From NCBI GenBank assembly GCA_020437385.1, contig JAGQWL010000011.1:1-32463 (forward strand): DNA of 32,463 bases, read 5' to 3'. Source of the stretch: Bacteroidota bacterium (GTDB lineage Bacteria; Bacteroidota; Rhodothermia; Rhodothermales; JABDKH01). A program made the position numbers and the translations under genes. Below the pieces are notes generated by a model that was not told the origin of the DNA, did not search any database, and saw only the letters and a program-made list of their open reading frames with translations. This document shows, one piece after another, positions 17,590 to 25,060 of this stretch (positions within the stretch are counted from its first letter, which is position 1; every line of letters starts with the position of its first letter).

Positions 17590-17838
17590 TCAGGATGCCG
17601 TACCTGGACAGTAGCAGTTTGCGGTTGCTTCGCCGGCCAGCCATTCGCCGCCAGACTCAGAACATTCTTGTTGAGAATCTGCGCTCACGGTGCGATTCGA
17701 CACGCGATCACAAACGTCTCGAAAGCTCTCTTCTCCCGGTGGCGTCGTGGTGCAATTGACGGAGGAAAGCGTTAGCGTAAGCAGACACGCTGCGAGGCCC
17801 ATATACCTTGTGGCACGTGAAAGACGATTCGTTCGCAT
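17590..17838 (-). CDS. Small Cys-rich lipoprotein of unknown function
   Basis: ATG 17838 (minus strand) opens an 82-residue protein with a basic start (MRTNRLSRATR), a hydrophobic core and a possible lipobox SSVNC at Cys29. The mature part of about 54 residues begins CTTTPPGEE and carries four more Cys, in DVCDRV, QQECSE and NCYCPG, which suggests disulfides outside the cytoplasm. The open frame continues 44 codons upstream, but that part is basic and has no signal. It converges on the Asp-box gene with a 21-base gap that includes GGGTCACCC. The Asn before the lipobox Cys is unusual. I do not recognise the family. The organised N-terminus makes it more likely real than chance. Confidence 0.55.
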   Translation of the reverse strand: MRTNRLSRATRYMGLAACLLTLTLSSVNCTTTPPGEESFRDVCDRVSNRTVSADSQQECSESGGEWLAGEATANCYCPGTAS

Positions 17839-17988
17839 TTGGGTTCGTTCGGCGTTTTGTTTCGTAACCTGCTTTGGAAGCAGTTGCTTGATGACTCGTG
17901 CCTCGTGCACGGTCGCTCGTGGTAACAGAAGCCGGATCCGCAGCGCGAAGGGCTCACTCCGCGCATTCATTCATGACCACGCATCTCG
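17839..17988 (+). promoter_or_regulatory. Divergent intergenic region upstream of the sigma factor gene
   Basis: This 150-base gap must hold the promoters of the sigma factor operon (plus) and the small lipoprotein (minus). CTGCTT at 17869-17874 and AAGCAG at 17878-17883 form a perfect 6-base inverted repeat with a TGG centre. No exact TAnnTTTG element is present on the plus strand, so the operon may use a different sigma factor. I can name nothing further. Confidence 0.3.
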
Positions 17989-18576
17989 ATGCCGGAAAAA
18001 AGCAATGATGTGACGCAGCTCCTCCTGAAGTGGGGCGACGGCGATAGCGACGCAATGGAACTCCTGATTCCAATCGTTTATGACGAGCTCCACCGTCTGG
18101 CGCATCGGCACCGGCGCGGTGAACGCATCGGTCATACGCTCAATACGACTGATATCGTGCACGAGGCTTTCATGCGTCTGGTGCGTCTTGACCGAATCGA
18201 GTGGAAGAACCGCAACCAGTTTTTTGCGCTGGCGGCGCAGGCCATGCGCCGACTGCTGATCAACAGTGCGGAAAAGCGCCGAGCCCAGAAACGCGGCGGC
18301 AACGTTCGGCATGTTCCGATTGACGAAGAATACATGCTGACCGATTCGCAAAGCGAAGAGCTGCTGGCCCTGGACGAGGCACTCGCAATCTTACGCCAAC
18401 AGAACGAACGGCAGCACGCCGTGGTCGAATGTCGCTTTTTTGGCGGTCTGTCGGTTGAGGAAACCGCGGCTACACTTGGCATTTCTCCGGCCACCGTAAA
18501 ACGCGATTGGGCGTTCGCAAGGGCGTGGCTCAACGATGCCCTCGCATCCGACTACCTCGCTGAGCCAGATAAATGA
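17989..18576 (+). CDS. ECF-type RNA polymerase sigma factor (TIGR02999 / kinase-associated group)
   Basis: Alternative sigma factor of 195 residues. Region 2 (about 10-95) contains LLKWGDGDSDAMELLIPIVYDEL, split as the usual helix pair, HTLNTTDIVHEAFMRLV and FFALAAQAMRRLLI. Region 4 (about 130-190) has ALAILRQQNERQHAVVECRF, GGLSVEETAATLGISPATV and KRDWAFARAWL, the helix-turn-helix that reads the -35 site. These match the ECF-like TIGR02999 group, which typically sits beside Ser/Thr kinases in Rhodothermales, Acidobacteria and Planctomycetes, and has no anti-sigma factor gene next to it. Here too a Ser/Thr kinase follows after 62 bases. Regulation through the kinase is inferred from this association. 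Confidence 0.92.
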   Translation: MPEKSNDVTQLLLKWGDGDSDAMELLIPIVYDELHRLAHRHRRGERIGHTLNTTDIVHEAFMRLVRLDRIEWKNRNQFFALAAQAMRRLLINSAEKRRAQKRGGNVRHVPIDEEYMLTDSQSEELLALDEALAILRQQNERQHAVVECRFFGGLSVEETAATLGISPATVKRDWAFARAWLNDALASDYLAEPDK

Positions 18577-18638
18577 TTATTCCGGCTTAATTGTGGATAG
18601 GGAACGTTAGATGGCCGCCGACCAAGATTTGACGACAG

Positions 18639-21554
18639 ATGGAACGAAACGCAAATTGGGTTAACGTCGAGCGGATCTTTACCGCCGCGCTCGACCTCGA
18701 CGGTCCGGAGCGCGCAGCTTTTCTGAAATCCGAGTGTAACAACGACGACGATCTCCTTCGGCGGGTCGAAAACCTTCTGGCGGCCCACGCAGCCACGGGT
18801 GTCGTCGACAGGCTACAGAGTGAGATATCGCGCCCGCTGATGTCTGCGTTCAGTCGCAGCCCATCCGAGGGGCAGCGGGTCGGTCCGTACCTGATCCGAA
18901 GCCTGTTGGGGCGCGGTGGGATGGGCAATGTCTACCTCGCGGAACGATCCGACGGTCAGTTTGAACAGCAGGTCGCACTGAAGTTGATCCGGGAAGGCAT
19001 CAACTCGGAATCCGTTCGCGCTCGTTTCCGACTTGAACGGCAGCTCCTCGCCAAGCTTCAGCATCCGAATATCACGCGGCTGCTTGACGGTGGAATTGAC
19101 GATAATGGCAGACCCTACTTTGCCATGGAAGTTGTCGAGGGAGAACGGCTCGACGACTATGCCGATAAGCTGAAGCTGACCGTCGAGAAGCGGCTCGCCC
19201 TCTTTACGCAGGTTTGCGACGCCGTGCAGTACGCGCACAGCAATCTGGTCGTGCACAGGGACCTGAAGCCCGGAAACATCCTTGTGCGGGAGGTAGACGG
19301 CGCTCCACGAGTGCTGCTGATGGACTTCGGCATTGCCACGCTCCTCGAGGGCGACACCTCAGCGTCTGGTTCCGGCACAATCACCCGCGCGATGACGCCT
19401 GAATATGCATCTCCGGAGCAGATTCGGGGTGATCCGGTCACGACACGTACAGATGTCTACAGCCTCGGCGTGATCCTGTACGAGCTTCTCAGCGGCTTTC
19501 GACCGTATGATGTCCGCGGTCTTTCTCCAGCCGATGTCGAGCGCACAATCTGTGAAAGTGTTCCGCAATCGCCGAGTACGGCCGTGCTGACAGGTACCTC
19601 GCAAGTGGAACGCGACAAGGAAGTCACAAGCGCAAGCGAGCGGCGTGGCACCGTGCCTGATTCTTTGGCGAGACGCCTCGAGGGGGACCTCGATACGATC
19701 GTGATGAAAGCACTTGCGAAGGAGCCGGAGCGGAGATACGCATCGGCCGAAGCATTCCTTGCCGACATCAAGAGGCACCTCGCCGGGTTGCCGGTGGAAG
19801 CTCGGCCGGACACCATCAGGTACCGGGTCTCAAAGTTTGCGAGGCGGCACAAATTCGGAGTTGCCGCGGCGACGCTCATCTGTATTGCCATCGCCGGGGG
19901 CATCGGTGGCGTTGTGTGGCAGGCGAATCGTGCCGCACACGAGAGAGACAAGGCTATTGTTGAGGCTCGCAAGGCCGAAGCGTCGTTGTCGCTGCTGATC
20001 GACATGTTTGAGCAGGCCGATCCCGGTGCGAACGCAGGTCGCGATCTGACGGCTCGCGAAGTTCTCGATTCCGCTGCGGAGCGCGTGGCGCTAATGCAGA
20101 ACTCGTCGACGATCAAGCCGGTCTTGCTTGATGCCATCGCTCGCGTTAATGGCAACCTCGGTCTTTACGAGAATGCGTCCACCCTGTTTGAGCAGGCGCT
20201 TGCGGCCGACTCGGCCGCGAATGGGGGCACCCTTGCGTTGCCTGCGACACTGGCGCACTTCGGCGAACTTCGATATCGAGAAGGGCGATCCGATGAGGCA
20301 GATTCATTGCTGCAGACCGCCATCACCCTTCTTCGAAGGGACAACCCGGATCGAAGTCGTGACCTCGCGCTCGCTCTCCACGTTCGTGCAATGTCTCTCC
20401 GGATGATGGGGCGTATTGATGAAGCAGAATCAGCGGCCGAAGAATCCCTGGAAATGCTGCGACGTGATCCGCGCTCGGATTCAATCGACGTAGGCGCGGC
20501 GGTATATGTGCTTGCGACGCTTCAGCACGACAGAGGCAACTACAAGGAAGGAGAGCGACTCTTTCGGCGTGCGATAGCGCTTTACCGAACCGATTCAACG
20601 CGCGTTGATCCGAATGCCGCAGACGCCGCTGTGTCGCTCGGGCAGTATCTGCAGTTCTCGGGTAAATTTGACGAGGCTGCCGAGTACCTGCAGGAAGCCC
20701 TCGAAGTGCGGGAGAAGCTTTACGGCCCCCGTCACCCGCAGACAGTCATGGCTCGCGGCTCGCTCGCATCGCTTTACTTCCAGATTGGACGAACGGCCGA
20801 TTCCGAAGCACTGCTGCTGCAGGTGCTGGAGGCAGGCAGCAGCAATCCCGACGTTCCAGAGGCGCCCATCGTCGACGCTCGCCACGTCCTCGGTATGATC
20901 CGGTTCGGCCAGGAGCGGTATGCAGAATCGGCAATCCTTCTGGAGGGCGTCGTTGATTCGTATCGGAAGATGTTTGGCGACGACAGCGCGATTCTGGTTG
21001 CGGTTCGCAATCATCTCGGACGTGCATACTTGAGGGATGGCCGCCCGTCGGATTCGCGTTCGACGTTCGAGCGTTCCGAGGCGCTCGCAAGAAAGCTCTT
21101 TGGTGATGACCACCCGTACGTAGCAGAGGCGATACGCGGGCTTGCCGCTGTTGACAGAGAACAGCGGGACTTTGAGTCCGCCAGGGTACGATACAACGAG
21201 GCTCTTCGGATTCTTGAAAAGAACATGAGCCCTGACAACGAGGGCATTGCCCTCGCTCGGCAGGACCTCGGGAGTCTGCTCGTTCAATTGGGAAGGGCGG
21301 AGGACGCACAACCGATGCTGGAGCAATCACTCGAAGTGCTTAAGCAGCGATATCCCCCGGAACACCACTTTGTCCTGAACGGAGAGAGCTACCTTGCCGA
21401 GGCACTTGCCGCAAACGGCGAGGTGGCGAAGGCGATCCCTCTCGCACGACATGCCTCCGACGGCCTGGAGCGGGTCTTCGGTCACGATCATCGCCAAGCC
21501 GTGGCTGCCCGCGCTCGACTGGCGTCCGTCGAAAAGCGCTCGGCCTCGAAATGA
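18639..21554 (+). CDS. Transmembrane Ser/Thr protein kinase with TPR domain
   Basis: A 971-residue PknB-type kinase. Residues 1-65 form the conserved leader seen in this family (ERIFTAALDLDGPERAAFLK, VENLLAAH). The kinase domain (about 85-370) has the glycine loop GRGGMG at 91-96, ATP lysine K115, catalytic D208 in VHRDLKPGNIL, D229 of the DFG motif and TPEYASPEQ. All are intact, so it should be active. A membrane helix follows at about 406-428 (AAATLICIAIAGGIGGVVW). From about 440 to the end there are many TPR-like repeats, for example YLQEALEVREKLYGPRHPQT and ALARKLFGDDHPYVAEAI, on the far side of the membrane. It is co-directional with the sigma gene and probably tunes it. What the TPR part binds is unknown. 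Confidence 0.93.
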   Translation: MERNANWVNVERIFTAALDLDGPERAAFLKSECNNDDDLLRRVENLLAAHAATGVVDRLQSEISRPLMSAFSRSPSEGQRVGPYLIRSLLGRGGMGNVYLAERSDGQFEQQVALKLIREGINSESVRARFRLERQLLAKLQHPNITRLLDGGIDDNGRPYFAMEVVEGERLDDYADKLKLTVEKRLALFTQVCDAVQYAHSNLVVHRDLKPGNILVREVDGAPRVLLMDFGIATLLEGDTSASGSGTITRAMTPEYASPEQIRGDPVTTRTDVYSLGVILYELLSGFRPYDVRGLSPADVERTICESVPQSPSTAVLTGTSQVERDKEVTSASERRGTVPDSLARRLEGDLDTIVMKALAKEPERRYASAEAFLADIKRHLAGLPVEARPDTIRYRVSKFARRHKFGVAAATLICIAIAGGIGGVVWQANRAAHERDKAIVEARKAEASLSLLIDMFEQADPGANAGRDLTAREVLDSAAERVALMQNSSTIKPVLLDAIARVNGNLGLYENASTLFEQALAADSAANGGTLALPATLAHFGELRYREGRSDEADSLLQTAITLLRRDNPDRSRDLALALHVRAMSLRMMGRIDEAESAAEESLEMLRRDPRSDSIDVGAAVYVLATLQHDRGNYKEGERLFRRAIALYRTDSTRVDPNAADAAVSLGQYLQFSGKFDEAAEYLQEALEVREKLYGPRHPQTVMARGSLASLYFQIGRTADSEALLLQVLEAGSSNPDVPEAPIVDARHVLGMIRFGQERYAESAILLEGVVDSYRKMFGDDSAILVAVRNHLGRAYLRDGRPSDSRSTFERSEALARKLFGDDHPYVAEAIRGLAAVDREQRDFESARVRYNEALRILEKNMSPDNEGIALARQDLGSLLVQLGRAEDAQPMLEQSLEVLKQRYPPEHHFVLNGESYLAEALAANGEVAKAIPLARHASDGLERVFGHDHRQAVAARARLASVEKRSASK

Positions 21555-21620
21555 GGGCGAACGCTGCAATCTTGCTGCAAAACAGGAACTTCCGCACGTC
21601 CAAGTCCGTCTTCGCAGAAA

Positions 21621-21626
21621 AAGGAG
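21621..21626 (+). promoter_or_regulatory. Shine-Dalgarno site that decides the TonB-lipoprotein start
   Basis: AAGGAG lies 5 bases before ATG 21632. Clear sites like this are uncommon in this window, and this one supports 21632 over the earlier in-frame ATG at 21551, which overlaps the kinase stop as ATGA. Confidence 0.6.
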
Positions 21627-21631
21627 CTGCG

Positions 21632-22372
21632 ATGCGTGGGAATTATTCCGGACTTCACCTGCTGTTGTTCAGCGTGGGTCTTACGGTAGTCGTCGTCGGT
21701 TGCGAGACCGGTGGTGGTTTTAATCCGGGGCCTCCGGTAGGATGGGAGGGTGCTGGCGATCGTTGGTGGCAACCGGGTGTTGACACGGCGAAGGCATTCC
21801 GGTCAATGACGAGCCTGGCGGAGATGGGAGTTGGCAATTCGGAGCCGGTCTACGTGATTGGCGGTGGCGTTGCGAGGCAGTCGTCGGAGGATCGGTCGGT
21901 GTATGCGGTCAAGCAGAGTCTCCTCCCGTTCTACAGGAATCAACCGGAGCTGGTCGACTCGATATTCACCGCCAACGTGGAGTCCAAGATTCGAAGTGCG
22001 CCGTTTCCTGACTCGGATTTCGAGAACCGGGTCTCCAAGTGGCAAAAGGAGTCGTTGCGATCGATTCGCAGGGTATTCCACGAACCGTATCCGACAAAGT
22101 CACTCGGAAAGGACATCGTGATCGACTATCCAGATAGCCTGCGCACGGCCGGCGTCTCGGGAACCGTGGTAATGCAGGTGTCTGTTGACGCTGAGGGCAA
22201 GCCGGATGCGGTGGAGCTTCTGCGCTCCATTCACCCCGTCCTCGACGACATCGCCATGAAGGCCGCCACCCAGATGGAGTGGCAGCCCGCCTATCTGCTC
22301 AAGAATAGCAAATCGATCGCCATTCCTGCGTGGGTACGGTACAACGTGAGCTTCACTCAGGCCGGCGGTTGA
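21632..22372 (+). CDS. Lipoprotein with TonB C-terminal domain
   Basis: From ATG 21632 the 246-residue product has a lipoprotein signal ending VVVVGC, with lipidated Cys24 followed by Glu. A Gly/Pro-rich linker (GGGFNPGPPVGWEG) and a middle region of unknown fold follow. The last 80 residues form a TonB C-terminal domain (TIGR01352 pattern), with YPDSLRTAGVSGTVVMQVSV, DAEGKPDAVELLRSIHPVLD and KAATQMEWQPAYL. Normal TonB is held in the inner membrane by a helix that contacts ExbB/ExbD; here the only anchor is the lipid. Such lipoproteins may act as structural or signalling adaptors and not as energy transducers. It directly follows the kinase gene and may be a substrate or output; this is inference. 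Confidence 0.85.
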   Translation: MRGNYSGLHLLLFSVGLTVVVVGCETGGGFNPGPPVGWEGAGDRWWQPGVDTAKAFRSMTSLAEMGVGNSEPVYVIGGGVARQSSEDRSVYAVKQSLLPFYRNQPELVDSIFTANVESKIRSAPFPDSDFENRVSKWQKESLRSIRRVFHEPYPTKSLGKDIVIDYPDSLRTAGVSGTVVMQVSVDAEGKPDAVELLRSIHPVLDDIAMKAATQMEWQPAYLLKNSKSIAIPAWVRYNVSFTQAGG

Positions 22373-22376
22373 TCGG

Positions 22377-23492
22377 TCAGTCTGCTGCGACCGAGTCTCT
22401 GCGAATGATGTGGTACCCGAACGGTGACTCCACTGGGTGGGCCGTAATTTCACCGATCTGAAGTGTCGCGATGGTACTGTCGAATACTTCTACCATCGAG
22501 CCACGGAACCAGGTGCCCAGCGTTCCTCCTTCGGGTCCCGACGTATCATCTGAATTGTCCGCCGCCATTTGAGCGAAGGCCGACGGATCGGCCTGCAGTT
22601 TTTCGGCAAGCTCATCGGCAAACTGCGCGGCCTCCTCCTTTGATCGAGTAGTCGACTCCCGGGCGCGTTGCGCCCCTTCATAGGAGATCAGAATGTGTGA
22701 ACCAGAATACTGCTCGGCCTTCACGCGCTTCACGAACGCGTAGCCGATCGGAAATTCAAAGGGGCCGGCAACCTCTCCATACTTCAAGTTCTTGACGGCG
22801 TCGAGTAGCCCGTCCGGAAGGTTGTTGTCTGCAGTAAAGGCGCCCAGAAAAATCGGCCGATCCGTCACATCGTTGTACTCAGCCGCCATTTCATCGAAGT
22901 TATCGGCGTTCACGGAGCCTTTGAGCGACTGCGCGAGTGAGTCCGCCTGTTCCTTCGAACGAACGATTTCGGGAAGTTGCGGCAGGCCGGACCACGAGAT
23001 GATAAATCCGTAGACGGCGTAGTACTTGTGGACGACCGGCTGGCGGATGATGATGTGATACCCGAACCCGGTTTCGACCGGCTCGTCGGTTATTTCGCCA
23101 ACTTCGAGCTTTGAGATAGCATCATCGAACTCGGGCACCATCCTGCCGCGATTCCATTCGCCGAGACTGCCGCCGGTAGCCGCTGAAGGGCCGTCCGACT
23201 CTTCCTTCGCAATGTCGGCGAAAGCGTCAGGGTTCTTCTTTACGCGCTCGGTGATTTCCTTGGCGCGAGCCAGTGCCTCCTCCTTCGTTCGGGTAATATC
23301 GTCGGATGCGCGCGTCGCACCCTTGTAGGCTACCAGAATATGAGATCCGGCGAAATCGGCGCCGCTTGAAAAGAACTGGTCGGATTCGTCTTGCGGTGTC
23401 GATTCCTTCGGAGCGGTGCTGCATGCTGCAAACAACAATAACGACGCAGTAGCCGCCGCAGCGAAACCAGGGCGCTGGAGAAGAGAAATCAT
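22377..23492 (-). CDS. Lipoprotein parvulin-type peptidyl-prolyl isomerase with three rotamase-like units
   Basis: Folding helper or chaperone outside the cytoplasm. ATG 23492 gives 371 residues with the lipobox LFAAC (Cys24). Unit 1 (about 48-145) starts AGSHILVAYKGATRA and has FADIAKEESDGPSA, GGSLGEWNRGRMVPEFDDAI and GFGYHIIIRQ. Unit 3 (about 265-368) repeats the pattern with SGSHILISYEGAQRA, FAQMAADNSDDTSG, GGTLGTWFRGSMVEVF and PFGYHIIRRD. The middle unit (about 150-262) is divergent but keeps SKEQADSLAQ, NFDEMAAEYND, LKYGEVAGPFEFPIGYAFV, so it looks like a third, decayed rotamase. The gene converges on the TonB-lipoprotein with only 4 bases between stops. The reading frame opens 25 codons earlier without a signal. 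Confidence 0.92.
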   Translation of the reverse strand: MISLLQRPGFAAAATASLLLFAACSTAPKESTPQDESDQFFSSGADFAGSHILVAYKGATRASDDITRTKEEALARAKEITERVKKNPDAFADIAKEESDGPSAATGGSLGEWNRGRMVPEFDDAISKLEVGEITDEPVETGFGYHIIIRQPVVHKYYAVYGFIISWSGLPQLPEIVRSKEQADSLAQSLKGSVNADNFDEMAAEYNDVTDRPIFLGAFTADNNLPDGLLDAVKNLKYGEVAGPFEFPIGYAFVKRVKAEQYSGSHILISYEGAQRARESTTRSKEEAAQFADELAEKLQADPSAFAQMAADNSDDTSGPEGGTLGTWFRGSMVEVFDSTIATLQIGEITAHPVESPFGYHIIRRDSVAAD

Positions 23493-23609
23493 CCTTCGTA
23501 TGGGGATTTGGGAAAAATACGTTCGTTGGGCGTGGTGGCCCGAAAGACAGCTTCCACGCACTGCCATGCGCTTTGTTGCCGCCGACCGACACCGGCATTC
23601 AGCTCGTCG

Positions 23610-24917
23610 TCAGCCGCCGATAAGGATCCCGGCGATCGTTGCCGTCATCCAGGACGCCAGTGCGCCGCCAATTACCGCCTTCAGGCCGAGGGCGGCAATG
23701 TCCGACCGCCGCTCGGGAGCAATCCCACCGATTCCGCCAATCTGGATCGCGATCGACGAGAAATTGGCGAATCCGCACAATGCGTACGTGCCGATGATAA
23801 CGCTGCGATCCGACATAACACCCTCGAGCCCTGCAAGCGAGGTGTAGGCCACAAATTCGTTTACAGCGATCTTCTCACCCAGGAGCTGACCAAATGACAG
23901 GATGTCACTGCTCTCGATGCCCATCGCCCATGAAAGGGGCGCGAACACGTAGCCGAAAACCGCCTGCATGGAGAGTCCGTCGAAGCGACCGTCGGTAGCC
24001 GTGGCAATGTATCCATTCAGGTTTCCGATACTTCCGATGCCGGCCAGTATCCAGTTCAGTACGGCCAGGAGCGCAAGGAACGCAAGAAGCATCGCACCGA
24101 CATTAAGGGCCAGCTTGAGCCCGTCTGCCGCGCCGCCCGCAGCGGCTTCCAGGACGTTGGCATCGGTTATCTCAACCGCCATCAGAACCTGTCCGAGTGT
24201 CTCGGGAGACCCGCTTTCAGGCACAAGAATTTTCGCCATCACAATTGCTGCAGGGGCACTCATGATTGATGCCGAAAGCAGGTGTCCCGCAAAAAGTGCC
24301 TGCTGCGCATCCGAGTCGCCGCCCAGAAAGATGACGTAGGCGGCCAGGACGCCTCCGGCAATTGTCGCCATTCCTCCGGTCATCAGTGTCATCATCTCAC
24401 TCTGAGTCAGTCGCGAGATGTAGGGTTTGACGACGAGCGGCGCCTCCGTCTGCCCGACGAAAACATTGGCGGCAGCACTCAGTGACTCGGCGCCGGAAAT
24501 GCCCAGTGTCTTAGCCATGAACCAACCCATTCCCCGAACGAGCGGCTGCACCAGCTTCAGGTAGTAGAGCACGCCCATCAACGAGCCGAAAAAAACGATG
24601 GTCGGTAGAACCTGTGTGGCGAAGATAAACCCGAGCGATCCGGCCTCCCCGGCAGGAATCGCAAGCGGACCAAAAATGAAATCCGATCCCGCTCTCGTCT
24701 TGTCCAGCAGTGCGGCGAATCCTGATCCGAGAAACTCGAATACCGCCCGGCCCGGACCGGTCTTCAGGACGAGCAGTGCAAAGACAATCTGGAGAAGAAT
24801 TCCGATTCCGACGAGCCGCCACTTGATGGCCTTTCGATCTGCCGAGAACGCGTAGGCGATGGCGACGAGGACGATCAGTCCGAACAATCCGCGAAGGAGA
24901 GCGACGGTGAAACTCAT
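23610..24917 (-). CDS. nupC: NupC-family concentrative nucleoside transporter
   Basis: Inner-membrane cation/nucleoside symporter. ATG 24917 gives 435 residues beginning with a membrane helix (ALLRGLFGLIVLVAIAYAF); the open frame extends 64 codons upstream over the divergent promoter region and is not used. The CNT signature GQTEAPLVVKPYI is present, with the Gln and Glu that contact nucleosides, and the second binding motif is KIAVNEFVAYTSL. Further family motifs are FGSLMGVLYYLKLVQP, MTGGMATIAGGVLAAY and TYALCGFANFSSIAIQIGGI. The length fits the CNT family (E. coli NupC is 400). It faces the pcrA gene across about 143 bases. Na+ or H+ coupling cannot be told from this. Confidence 0.93.
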   Translation of the reverse strand: MSFTVALLRGLFGLIVLVAIAYAFSADRKAIKWRLVGIGILLQIVFALLVLKTGPGRAVFEFLGSGFAALLDKTRAGSDFIFGPLAIPAGEAGSLGFIFATQVLPTIVFFGSLMGVLYYLKLVQPLVRGMGWFMAKTLGISGAESLSAAANVFVGQTEAPLVVKPYISRLTQSEMMTLMTGGMATIAGGVLAAYVIFLGGDSDAQQALFAGHLLSASIMSAPAAIVMAKILVPESGSPETLGQVLMAVEITDANVLEAAAGGAADGLKLALNVGAMLLAFLALLAVLNWILAGIGSIGNLNGYIATATDGRFDGLSMQAVFGYVFAPLSWAMGIESSDILSFGQLLGEKIAVNEFVAYTSLAGLEGVMSDRSVIIGTYALCGFANFSSIAIQIGGIGGIAPERRSDIAALGLKAVIGGALASWMTATIAGILIGG

Positions 24918-25049
24918 GCGACGTGCGAGTATTGACAGTGCGACGATTGAAGTGCGGAGGCGATCACGGCTCGGGAGCTGCCGGCTCAAGTTCAGAATAT
25001 ACGGCCCGGTCGCATAAACTTTGGTGCCCGTGCACACTGCGGGACTATC

Positions 25050-25054
25050 GGAGG
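25050..25054 (+). promoter_or_regulatory. Shine-Dalgarno site selecting the TTG start of pcrA
   Basis: GGAGG is followed, after 6 bases, by an in-frame TTG at 25061. There is no in-frame ATG before the Walker A motif. The earlier GTG at 24923 lies only 5 bases from the divergent nupC start and leaves no room for promoters, so TTG 25061 is the likely start. Confidence 0.55.
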
Positions 25055-25060
25055 AACGAA

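Noticed and set aside
21551..21631. ATG at 21551 overlapping the kinase stop as the start of the TonB-lipoprotein
   Set aside because: The extra 27 residues would put the lipoprotein signal inside the protein, while ATG 21632 has a good AAGGAG site and a proper signal.
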